In this document: piece after piece, positions 1 to 5,150 of the stretch
Position numbering within the stretch: the stretch's first letter is position 1
Layout of the letters: each line of letters opens with the position of its first letter
Source: an uncultured Ruminococcus sp.
GTDB lineage: Bacteria; Bacillota; Clostridia; Oscillospirales; Acutalibacteraceae
Assembly: GCA_902803125.1 (NCBI GenBank)
Contig: CADCOZ010000182.1
Span: forward strand, 1-5,602
Length of the DNA stretch: 5,602 nt
Reading direction: 5' to 3'
Made by a program: the position numbers and the translations under genes
The notes under the pieces: model-generated
Databases searched by the model: none
Told to the model about the DNA's origin: nothing
What the model saw: only the letters and a program-made list of their open reading frames with translations

Positions 1-11
1 AAAGTTTCGCT

Positions 12-85
12 CAAGCCTTTTCAAAGGCTTGTGGGGTGCAGGGGCAAAGCCCCTGCTGGGAGGTTTGGAGGGCAAAGCCCTCCAA
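12..85. repeat. Three tandem hairpins (dispersed palindromic repeat)
   Basis: Three short perfect inverted repeats stand side by side. Arms 12-20/23-31 are CAAGCCTTT and its complement. Arms 38-45/49-56 are GCAGGGGC and its complement around AAA. Arms 65-73/77-85 are TTGGAGGGC and its complement around AAA. The array ends 2 bases from the stop codon of the minus-strand HD-GYP gene, so its RNA form would be the 3' end of that transcript. No run of T follows the third hairpin on the minus strand, so it is not a textbook intrinsic terminator. The build (GGGC-AAA-GCCC) resembles interspersed palindromic repeats seen in many Clostridia; that family assignment is from memory, not from a search. Confidence 0.75.
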
Positions 86-87
86 CA

Positions 88-1383
88 TTAGCTGTTGTCG
101 GCGAGGTTGGTGGCGATTTCGGTGATTTGGGGTTCGATGGCGAGGAAGGCATCGGTGACGATGGGGTCGAATTTTTTGCCGCGGAGAGAGCGAATCATGT
201 CAAAGACTTCGGAGATGGGAACGGCGGCTTTGTAGACACGCTTGGCGGCTAAGGCATCGAATACGTCGGCAATCGTCATGATGCGGGCGCACAGGGGAAT
301 GTCTTCGCCCTTCAGACCGTAGGGATAGCCGGAACCGTCCCAGCATTCGTGATGATACAGGGCAACCGCTTCGGCAATCGTCAGAAAATCTTCCTGTTCA
401 ATGTCAGACATAGATTCGGCAATCAGCTTTTTGCCGTTGAGGGTATGACTTTTGATGACTTGGAACTCTTCGTCCGTGAGTTTGCCGGGTTTGAGCAGAA
501 TCGCATCGGGAACCGTGATTTTGCCGATATCGTGCAGTGGGGCCGAAAGGATGGTGTTGCGTACATAACGGTCGGTAAGCTGTTCGCTGTAGTCACCACG
601 CCGCACCAGTTCCAGTGTCAGAGCCTGCACATATTCGCTGGTACGCAAAACGTGCTGTCCGGTACTGCCGTCACGGGCTTCAATGATATTGGCAAAGCTG
701 ATGATGATTTTGTTCTGCATCTGCTCAATTGTGGCGGATTTCTGGTCAACACTCAGATTCAGTTCGTTTCGCTTGGTGTCAATGGAGGTAACAATGCGTC
801 CGGAATAGATAGCGGTCGCCAAAAAGCTGGTGACACAGTTCACGATAAGCAGGGAACGGTTAATAGCAACCGGCAGTTCATAGGGCGGGGTGTAGTCATT
901 AAAAAAGACCAGCAGGAATATAAATGCAACAGCCGCCAAAAAAATAATGGCGTTGCGAGCCAAACGGATGGTTTTGCCTTTTTTGCTGATGAATACCGAC
1001 AAAAACATCAGGGGAATCATCAGATACTGAAAGCCGGGGTCAAGCCCGAACAGGGCTACACTGCATATCTGGTGAAGAAATAATTCACCGATGGTCAGCA
1101 GGGTGCAGGGCAGCCATGAACCTTTGAAGTATTTCAGCAGGATAACAAAAGTGGCATAGAAAAAGACACCCACTAAATCAAACATCTGCATGATGAAAAT
1201 GCCGTAGAACGAAAACAGCATCAGATAGCCGGTATGCAGTACCAGACAAATCAGAAAGAACATATTCAGCGGGGCTGTGAGGGCGGCATAGGCGGCGTAA
1301 TCCTTATCGTTATTATAAGCGGGTGTTCCGACAAAAAAATCGGTCAGCTTTCCTTTTTGCGGTGTCTGCGTAATTTGAGCCAC
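88..1383 (-). CDS. Membrane-anchored HD-GYP domain protein, probable c-di-GMP phosphodiesterase
   Basis: The protein is 431 aa if it starts at the GTG at 1383, or 437 aa from the ATG at 1401. GTG is preferred because AAAGGGTG lies 7 nt upstream, while the ATG has no ribosome site and would leave only about 13 nt of leader. In 437-aa numbering, residues 40-200 hold five or six hydrophobic segments forming a membrane sensor region. A short linker (about 205-235) leads to the HD-GYP domain (about 235-425). Visible motifs are H250, the HD pair H290-D291 in LHDIGK, H319, the H350-H351 pair, DGSGYP at 355-360 (the GYP motif) and D379. This family hydrolyses cyclic di-GMP to pGpG or GMP using a two- or three-iron centre. 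All metal ligands appear present, so activity is expected. The N-terminal region is not a recognised sensor family, so the input signal is unknown. The gene is monocistronic, divergent from the deacetylase, and has its own strong promoter. Confidence 0.94.
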   Translation of the reverse strand: MAQITQTPQKGKLTDFFVGTPAYNNDKDYAAYAALTAPLNMFFLICLVLHTGYLMLFSFYGIFIMQMFDLVGVFFYATFVILLKYFKGSWLPCTLLTIGELFLHQICSVALFGLDPGFQYLMIPLMFLSVFISKKGKTIRLARNAIIFLAAVAFIFLLVFFNDYTPPYELPVAINRSLLIVNCVTSFLATAIYSGRIVTSIDTKRNELNLSVDQKSATIEQMQNKIIISFANIIEARDGSTGQHVLRTSEYVQALTLELVRRGDYSEQLTDRYVRNTILSAPLHDIGKITVPDAILLKPGKLTDEEFQVIKSHTLNGKKLIAESMSDIEQEDFLTIAEAVALYHHECWDGSGYPYGLKGEDIPLCARIMTIADVFDALAAKRVYKAAVPISEVFDMIRSLRGKKFDPIVTDAFLAIEPQITEIATNLADNS

Positions 1384-1409
1384 ATGAATACACCCTTTCA
1401 TTTTTGCGT

Positions 1410-1434
1410 AAATATGTCATATTATAACATATTT
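1410..1434. promoter_or_regulatory. 25-bp near-perfect palindrome over the -10 box, candidate operator
   Basis: Centred on 1422, 11 of the 12 base pairs are symmetrical; the only mismatch is 1418/1426. The core reads ATGTCATATTATAACAT (1414-1430). It covers the -10 element and start point of the HD-GYP promoter and lies in the gap to the divergent deacetylase gene, where a repressor could act on one or both genes. No regulator is encoded next to it, and A+T-rich sequence can form palindromes by chance, so operator function is inferred. Confidence 0.45.
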
Positions 1435-1449
1435 TTTGCCGGTTCGCAA
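1421..1449 (-). promoter_or_regulatory. Sigma-A promoter of the HD-GYP gene, extended -10
   Basis: On the minus strand TTGCGA (1449-1444) is followed by a 17-nt spacer and a perfect TATAAT (1426-1421), with TG one base before the -10 box. The expected start of transcription is near 1414. That leaves a leader of about 31 nt to the GTG start. Confidence 0.8.
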
Positions 1450-1510
1450 TATTTTTATGGAGGGTTCAAGAAATCTTTTTGACTTTTTGAGCATTACGGG
1501 AGGTGTTGGA

Positions 1511-2377
1511 ATGTTCCTGACATTTCGGCTGCACCGCTGGCGGGTTCTTGTCAGCAGTCTTTTGGCCGCAGCGGCCATTTGCTTTGTGACCATCGGCTTT
1601 TCACAGCGAGCCGCTCCTGCGGAAGAAGCACCGGTTGTATGTGCAGTGATGTATCACGGCTTGGTGGAGGATACCGCTCATCAGAATCAATACATGATTG
1701 ACCCGCAGTATTTTGAACAGGATTTGCAGTATCTGACCGCCAACGGGTATCATACCATTGTGGTACAGGATTTGCTGGATTATTTCGACAAGGGAACGCC
1801 CCTGCCCGACAAGCCGGTTATGCTGACGTTTGATGACGGGTATTATAACAATTATGTCTATGCCTATCCGCTTTTGCAAAAATACCACTGTCGGGCGGTG
1901 TTGTCGCCTATTGGGGCCGAAGCGGTTAAGGCGGCTCAAGAGGAACGCAAAAACCCGAATTATTCGCAGTGTGACTGGCAGGAGTTGAACGAGATGGTAC
2001 AGTCGGGCTGTATCGAACTGCAAAACCATACCTATGCCCTGCACCGTCTTGACCAAGGACGGCAGGGAGCCGGTATGAAAAAGGGAGAGGATACCCAAAG
2101 CTACCGGCAGTTATTACAGGAGGATTTACAGCAGTTCAATCAGGTCATGCAGGAACAGACAGGACAGATACCAACCTGTTTTACCTGTCCGTATGGCGAA
2201 AAAAACGAGGAAATGCTGTCGGTCATTCGGGCGATGGGGTTTCGGGCGATGCTGGACTGTGAAGAAAAACCGAATGTTCTGACCTCTGAGGAGGATTTGT
2301 ATCATATTCACCGCTATCTGCGGCCGAATGAAGGCACTGCGGAGGCGTTTTTTGCCCGCATGGGGCTATCCGATTGA
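1511..2377 (+). CDS. Exported polysaccharide deacetylase (NodB domain, carbohydrate esterase 4)
   Basis: This is a 288-aa protein predicted to remove acetyl groups from N-acetylated sugars in peptidoglycan or another envelope polysaccharide outside the membrane. The start at 1511 is chosen for GGGAGGTG 5 nt upstream. In-frame starts further up (TTG 1436, ATG 1457) have no ribosome site. Residues 1-38 look like a signal peptide or anchor: RLHRWR, a hydrophobic run, then an AAPAEEA stretch. NodB motifs are clear: VMYHG near 46-50, TFDDG at 106-110 (D108 as base, D109 as metal ligand), NHTYALH with H173 and H178 as metal ligands, CPYG at 226-229, and HRY at 267-269. The two histidines are one residue further apart than in the classical HTxxH motif, a spacing I recall from a clostridial subgroup. 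The amidase follows 18 nt downstream, so the two are very likely co-transcribed. No convincing promoter was found for the pair. Confidence 0.93.
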   Translation: MFLTFRLHRWRVLVSSLLAAAAICFVTIGFSQRAAPAEEAPVVCAVMYHGLVEDTAHQNQYMIDPQYFEQDLQYLTANGYHTIVVQDLLDYFDKGTPLPDKPVMLTFDDGYYNNYVYAYPLLQKYHCRAVLSPIGAEAVKAAQEERKNPNYSQCDWQELNEMVQSGCIELQNHTYALHRLDQGRQGAGMKKGEDTQSYRQLLQEDLQQFNQVMQEQTGQIPTCFTCPYGEKNEEMLSVIRAMGFRAMLDCEEKPNVLTSEEDLYHIHRYLRPNEGTAEAFFARMGLSD

Positions 2378-2395
2378 AAGGGAGAAGATACAGCT

Positions 2396-3136
2396 ATGGC
2401 CAATATTTTTTTGAGTCCGTCTGCACAGGAGTTCAACCCGTATGTGGACGGTGGCAACGAGGAATATTATATGAACCTGCTGGCCGATGCACTGGAACCG
2501 TATTTGCAGTCGAGCGGCATAGGCTACGGACGGAACAATCCGCAGAAGTCCTTTACTGATGCGGTGCGGCTGTCCAACGAGGGAAAGTATGGCCTGCATT
2601 TAGCCTTGCATTCCAATGCGGCCCCGCCGGCTCAAAGCGGTCAGCTGCGAGGGTCGCAGGTCTATTATTTTCCCGACAGTCCCCAAAGTCAGCAGGCGGC
2701 AGAGATTTTTGCGGAAAACATCAAAAAAATCTATCCCAATCCGGACTTGGTCAAGACCGTGCCGACAACCACACTGGGTGAAATTATCCGCACCAAAGCC
2801 CCTGCCATCCTGATAGAAATTGCCTACCATGATAACCCGGAAGATGCGGAGTGGATACGGGAGCATATCGAAGAAATTGCGGCCAATCTGGCACAATCGC
2901 TGGGAGAATTTTTAGGGGTGCCGATACAGCCGCCGGAGGACGTGCCGATGGGAACAGTCACTACGCAGGGCGGCCGCCTGAACCTTCGCATGGAGCCAAC
3001 GGTTAATTCCGATATCCGTGCCAAGATTCCCAACGGGACGAAAATCCCACTGCTTCGTTCGGTCAATGGCTGGTATTTGACACAGTATCAGGGCAGCCGA
3101 GGGTATGTCAGCGGCGATTATATCCGCTTGGAGTAG
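2396..3136 (+). CDS. N-acetylmuramoyl-L-alanine amidase (Amidase_3) with C-terminal SH3 domain
   Basis: This 246-aa protein is predicted to cut the bond between N-acetylmuramic acid and the stem peptide of peptidoglycan. The start is supported by AAAGGGAGA about 10 nt upstream. The Amidase_3 domain spans about 2-175. E22/E23 fits the second zinc ligand, LHSNA (H72) fits the HxN/HxA zinc motif, and LIEIAYHDN places the catalytic glutamate at E141. An SH3_3-type wall-binding domain covers about 186-246 (LNLRMEP, then WYLTQY and GYVSGDYI). The usual first zinc ligand in a GHGG-type motif is absent; the corresponding strand reads LSPSAQEFN, with Q11 where histidine is expected. No signal peptide or membrane segment is present, which is unusual beside an exported deacetylase and resembles phage-type lysins. 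Co-transcription with the deacetylase suggests shared wall-processing work. Confidence 0.93.
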   Translation: MANIFLSPSAQEFNPYVDGGNEEYYMNLLADALEPYLQSSGIGYGRNNPQKSFTDAVRLSNEGKYGLHLALHSNAAPPAQSGQLRGSQVYYFPDSPQSQQAAEIFAENIKKIYPNPDLVKTVPTTTLGEIIRTKAPAILIEIAYHDNPEDAEWIREHIEEIAANLAQSLGEFLGVPIQPPEDVPMGTVTTQGGRLNLRMEPTVNSDIRAKIPNGTKIPLLRSVNGWYLTQYQGSRGYVSGDYIRLE

Positions 3137-3160
3137 TTTCTTTCATGAGGTCAGCCATTT

Positions 3161-3249
3161 GGGGGAAAACTTTTTCTGGCGAGCGGGTGACCCCGCAGGA
3201 CTTAATGTTTTCCCCACCCCCTTTTCAAAATTCGCTGATTTTGACCTGC
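3161..3249. repeat. Palindromic intergenic repeat element
   Basis: This element lies just after the amidase operon. An outer inverted repeat of 9 bp pairs GGGGAAAAC (3162-3170) with GTTTTCCCC (3207-3215). Inside it GCGGG (3183-3187) pairs with CCCGC (3192-3196) around TGAC. The right part (3228-3249) is an inverted copy of sequences found at 5517-5538 and 5586-5602. Nothing in it looks coding. It could fold in RNA and act as a weak terminator for the operon, but no T-run follows the inner hairpin. It is best described as a dispersed non-coding repeat. Confidence 0.65.
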
Positions 3250-3319
3250 CAAAATGCTATCTGAAAAAGCCGTTTTACACAAAACAATCAATGAAATGCG
3301 GAAAATTGATTTCTGTGAA

Positions 3320-3372
3320 CTTTATCAAAAATTGCTTTACAAGCGGAAATTTTTGTGTTATATTGATAAAGA
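3320..3372. promoter_or_regulatory. Inverted repeat flanking the rubrerythrin promoter, possible PerR-type operator
   Basis: CTTTATCAA (3320-3328) and TTGATAAAG (3363-3371) are a perfect 9-bp inverted repeat. Their centres are 43 bp apart, about four helical turns, with one arm upstream of the -35 box and the other on the end of the -10 box. The segment 3358-3372 (TTATATTGATAAAGA) matches 10 of 14 fixed positions of the PerR box TTATAATnATTATAA. Rubrerythrins are commonly repressed by the peroxide sensor PerR in clostridia. The assignment to PerR is inferred. Confidence 0.45.
3336..3364 (+). promoter_or_regulatory. Rubrerythrin promoter, extended -10
   Basis: TTTACA (3336-3341), a 17-nt spacer and TATATT (3359-3364) with TG at 3356-3357 form a near-consensus sigma-A promoter. 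Transcription should start near 3371, giving a leader of about 75 nt before the rubrerythrin ATG. Confidence 0.75.
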
Positions 3373-3446
3373 AGCAGGAAGCCGTTAACAATGGTGTCCT
3401 GAAAAATACCCATAATATATTTTGTGAAAACGGAGGATGATTCATC

Positions 3447-3992
3447 ATGAAAAAGTTTGTCTGTTCTGTCTGCGGTTATGTCTATGAGGGGGCCGAGGCT
3501 CCCGAACAGTGCCCCATTTGTAAGGCTCCGAAGGAGAAGTTCAACGAAGTAACCGCCGAAGCCGCTTTTGCTACGGTGCATGAAGTAGGCGTTGCCAAGG
3601 GTGTTGACCCCGAAATTTATCAGGAACTCATCAATAACTTTAACGGCGAATGCAGTGAAGTGGGTATGTATCTTGCCATGGCCAGACAGGCTGACAGAGA
3701 AGGCTATCCCGAAATTTCTGCCGCCTTCACCAAGTATGCCTTTGAAGAGGCCGAACACGCCGCTAAGTTTGCCGAACTGCTCGGAGAGGTACTCTGTGCC
3801 GATACCAAGAAGAACCTCCAGATGCGTGTAGACGCTGAAACAGGGGCTTGTGCCGGCAAGTTTGAATTGGCCAAGAAGGCAAAACAGCAGAATCTTGATG
3901 CCATTCATGACACTGTTCACGAGATGGCCAAGGACGAAGCCCGTCACGGTGCCGGTTTTGCCGGACTGCTCAAGAGATATTTTGGGGAATAA
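3447..3992 (+). CDS. Reverse rubrerythrin (rubredoxin domain N-terminal, diiron domain C-terminal)
   Basis: This 181-aa cytoplasmic protein is predicted to reduce hydrogen peroxide, and oxygen, with electrons passed from NADH through its rubredoxin iron. The N-terminal rubredoxin-like domain (1-36) has all four iron ligands: C6 and C9 in CSVCGY, and C22 and C25 in CPICKAP. The ferritin-like four-helix domain follows (about 45-181). It has E68/E71 in helix A, E101xxH104 in EEAEHAAK, E131, and E164xxH167 in DEARHG, a complete diiron site. The domain order is opposite to classical rubrerythrin and matches the oxygen- and peroxide-induced reverse rubrerythrins described in Clostridium acetobutylicum. 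The start is fixed by GGAGG 10 nt upstream. The gene is single, with its own promoter and a terminator downstream. Such genes are usually under PerR control, which the promoter sequence weakly supports. Confidence 0.96.
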   Translation: MKKFVCSVCGYVYEGAEAPEQCPICKAPKEKFNEVTAEAAFATVHEVGVAKGVDPEIYQELINNFNGECSEVGMYLAMARQADREGYPEISAAFTKYAFEEAEHAAKFAELLGEVLCADTKKNLQMRVDAETGACAGKFELAKKAKQQNLDAIHDTVHEMAKDEARHGAGFAGLLKRYFGE

Positions 3993-4058
3993 GCATTCCC
4001 GCCGATGATGCGTATTTTGTCATTGGTACCGATCCCTATGTTATACAGAACCAAAACA

Positions 4059-4095
4059 AGACGGCTGACCGGAAAAGTCAGCCGTCTGTTTGTAT
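4059..4095 (+). terminator. Intrinsic terminator after rubrerythrin
   Basis: A perfect 11-bp stem, AGACGGCTGAC (4059-4069) with GTCAGCCGTCT (4077-4087), has a 7-nt loop and is followed by GTTTGTATAT. The minus strand also has a T-rich tail (TTGTTTTGG), so it may work in both directions between convergent transcripts. Confidence 0.8.
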
Positions 4096-4135
4096 ATGGG
4101 GGATGTTGGGGGAATCAATTACTTTTATGAAGCTA

Positions 4136-4184
4136 ACACAAAATCAACACCCGCTGACATGGGAAAGTGTCAGCGGGTGTTGAT
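4136..4184 (-). terminator. Intrinsic terminator of the minus-strand small-gene group
   Basis: A perfect 17-bp stem joins 4143-4159 (ATCAACACCCGCTGACA) with 4168-4184 around an 8-nt loop. On the minus strand the stem runs into TTTTGTGTT, as expected for a terminator of genes transcribed leftward. On the plus strand it is followed by GTATGG without a T-run, so minus is the working direction. Confidence 0.75.
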
Positions 4185-4240
4185 GTATGGTTGGGGGAAC
4201 TCTTCTGACGATGAGGTTCAGCCGGATATCTGAACAGATG

Positions 4241-4588
4241 TCAGTGAATGCGGTGGATACAATAATAGATGGTTCCCCCCAAAAGATAAGCCGCTATATC
4301 AAGAATGTCAGATGTTCCCACATGCAGGAGTGCAGGGGAAACGTATTCCCAGAAAATACCGCATAAAGTCATAGTGATCAGGATATGTGTCCATTTTATA
4401 AGAGGTTTCCGATGACTCAATACAAGACAAACACTGACATAAGCCGGAAAAACAATGCCGCAGAGGATATCATTCAGGTAGTTTCTGCAAAAATCAGATA
4501 ATATCGGAATATCCACGGTATTTTTAACTGCCTGATTCAGGATATAGCAAAATGAAATGGACAGTATAATAAAACAGTTCTTTCTCAT
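4241..4588 (-). CDS. Small four-span membrane protein, VanZ-like layout, function unknown
   Basis: The protein is 115 aa from the ATG at 4588 (MRKNCFIILS...). Other in-frame starts are the ATG at 4597 and the TTG at 4618; none has a good ribosome site and a stop lies upstream at 4675-4673, so the start is uncertain. Four hydrophobic segments are visible at about residues 4-20, 40-57, 65-82 and 94-111. Polar residues at conserved-looking places (LND before span 2, FWEY...P at the end of span 3, TSDxxDxxAYxxGG entering span 4) recall the layout of VanZ-like small membrane proteins. That family link is inferred from the pattern only. It is the last gene before the minus-strand terminator and lies 95 nt behind the 69-aa gene, so co-transcription is likely. 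Weak start signals leave open that it is poorly expressed or decaying. Confidence 0.6.
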   Translation of the reverse strand: MRKNCFIILSISFCYILNQAVKNTVDIPILSDFCRNYLNDILCGIVFPAYVSVCLVLSHRKPLIKWTHILITMTLCGIFWEYVSPALLHVGTSDILDIAAYLLGGTIYYCIHRIH

Positions 4589-4683
4589 GGCTATCATAAA
4601 GCAGGAACCATCTGACAAAATAAGTCCATCTGACGCTGTTGTTATGGGAGAAAAACAGATACGTCGATTGGTTCAGTGTTTCC

Positions 4684-4893
4684 TTAGCGATAATAATTAT
4701 CGTTGGCCTGAATAACAGCTCTTTTAGCTCGCTCGTATTCGGCTTGTGTATAAGAATTTCCGGATGAATCACTGGAACAGCCGATACAGCCACTGCTCAA
4801 TACCGTAAAGGAAAGCAGTACGCCGATGGACAGAATCACAGACAGGATTTTTACTATCGGATGACGTTTTATTGTTGTTTGAACAGAATACAT
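4684..4893 (-). CDS. 69-aa lipoprotein-like or single-span exported peptide, unknown function
   Basis: The start at the ATG 4893 is chosen because GAGAGGTG lies 6 nt upstream; the GTG at 4902 overlaps that ribosome site. Residues 9-16 are basic (KRHPIVK), and 16-33 are a hydrophobic run (ILSVILSIGVLLSFTVLS). SSGCIGCSS follows, with cysteines at 36 and 39, then a Ser/Gly-rich stretch and a charged tail (AEYERAKRAV, ending DNYYR). This is the plan of a small lipoprotein with C36 as the lipidated residue. However, position -3 is Ser rather than Leu/Val, so a lipoprotein signal is only likely. The protein is not recognised as a known family. It lies 42 nt downstream of the 29-aa gene on the same strand and shares the GCIG motif with it. 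Its A+T-rich composition differs from the left half of the window. Confidence 0.72.
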   Translation of the reverse strand: MYSVQTTIKRHPIVKILSVILSIGVLLSFTVLSSGCIGCSSDSSGNSYTQAEYERAKRAVIQANDNYYR

Positions 4894-4935
4894 TTTCAGC
4901 ACCTCTCTTTCATTTATATCTGTTAATCCGTAGAT

Positions 4936-5025
4936 TTACAGCAAACAAAAAATAACTAAAGCAATAACGATTGCTACAGCGAGTCCTACAATACCTATAC
5001 AGCCTCCACTATTCCCGCTATTCAT
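4936..5025 (-). CDS. 29-aa single-span membrane peptide
   Basis: This is a complete small reading frame, from ATG 5025 to TAA 4936, with an ideal ribosome site (AAAGGAG, 7 nt upstream). A good promoter lies about 60 nt further up. The peptide begins MNSGNSGGCIG and continues as one uninterrupted hydrophobic segment (GLAVAIVIALVIF) ending CLL, enough for one membrane span with almost no soluble part. It has no charged residues. No known family is recognised; small membrane peptides of this size include toxins, holin-like proteins and regulators of larger membrane proteins, but nothing in the sequence chooses between them. It is the first gene of a minus-strand group with the 69-aa and ~115-aa membrane proteins. 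The match of promoter, ribosome site and hydrophobic product makes it more than a chance frame. Confidence 0.66.
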   Translation of the reverse strand: MNSGNSGGCIGIVGLAVAIVIALVIFCLL

Positions 5026-5041
5026 AATAAAGCTCCTTTCG

Positions 5042-5061
5042 ATGTAATACTAATGTAATAC
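5042..5061. repeat. Two direct 9-mers ATGTAATAC at 11-bp period
   Basis: ATGTAATAC occurs at 5042-5050 and 5053-5061, within the untranslated leader of the minus-strand small-gene group. The 11-bp step puts both copies on the same face of the helix, the usual arrangement for sites bound by neighbouring ribbon-helix-helix dimers. Binding by the protein encoded at 5151-5333 is inferred. Confidence 0.5.
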
Positions 5062-5085
5062 AAAATGATATTTAATTGTGTTCTG

Positions 5086-5115
5086 ATTTTAACATATATT
5101 TTATTCATTTGTCAA
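5086..5115 (-). promoter_or_regulatory. Promoter of the minus-strand small membrane gene group
   Basis: On the minus strand a consensus TTGACA (5115-5110) is followed by an 18-nt spacer and TAAAAT (5091-5086), preceded by TG one base before the box. The start point would be near 5079, giving a leader of about 54 nt before the 29-aa gene. Confidence 0.75.
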
Positions 5116-5127
5116 CATAAAATATAT
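5094..5127. promoter_or_regulatory. 11-bp inverted repeat across the divergent promoter, candidate operator
   Basis: ATATATTTTAT (5094-5104) and ATAAAATATAT (5117-5127) are perfect inverted copies with centres 23 bp apart, about two helical turns. The consensus -35 box of the minus-strand promoter sits between them and the left arm fills its spacer. The site is 24 bp upstream of the ribbon-helix-helix gene, so autoregulation is plausible. The arms are pure A+T, so chance occurrence is possible. Confidence 0.4.
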
Positions 5128-5150
5128 ACAAAAACAGGGAGGAATTTTTT

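Noticed and set aside
349..1083. Open frame of 244 codons on the plus strand
   Set aside because: It lies wholly opposite the HD-GYP coding region, its translation has no domain or membrane pattern, and the minus-strand product carries intact catalytic motifs.
1479..1507. TTGACT as a -35 box for the deacetylase operon
   Set aside because: At 17 nt the -10 position falls on GGTGTT within the ribosome site, which would place the transcript start inside the gene.
3105..3440. Plus-strand frame of 111 codons across the amidase end and rubrerythrin leader
   Set aside because: It runs through the palindromic repeat and the rubrerythrin promoter, has no ribosome site and no recognisable protein features.
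3288..3947. Open frame of 219 codons on the minus strand
   Set aside because: It is antisense to the complete rubrerythrin gene and its promoter, and its translation is a low-complexity Gly/Phe/Leu mix typical of the complement of this codon pattern.
4216..4235. GTTCAG/CTGAAC 6-bp inverted repeat just past the four-span membrane gene
   Set aside because: The stem is short and has no T-run on either strand; the 17-bp hairpin further along explains termination better.
4524..4793. Minus-strand frame of 89 codons between the two membrane genes
   Set aside because: It overlaps both the 69-aa and the four-span genes in another frame, has no ribosome site and no coherent signal or domain.
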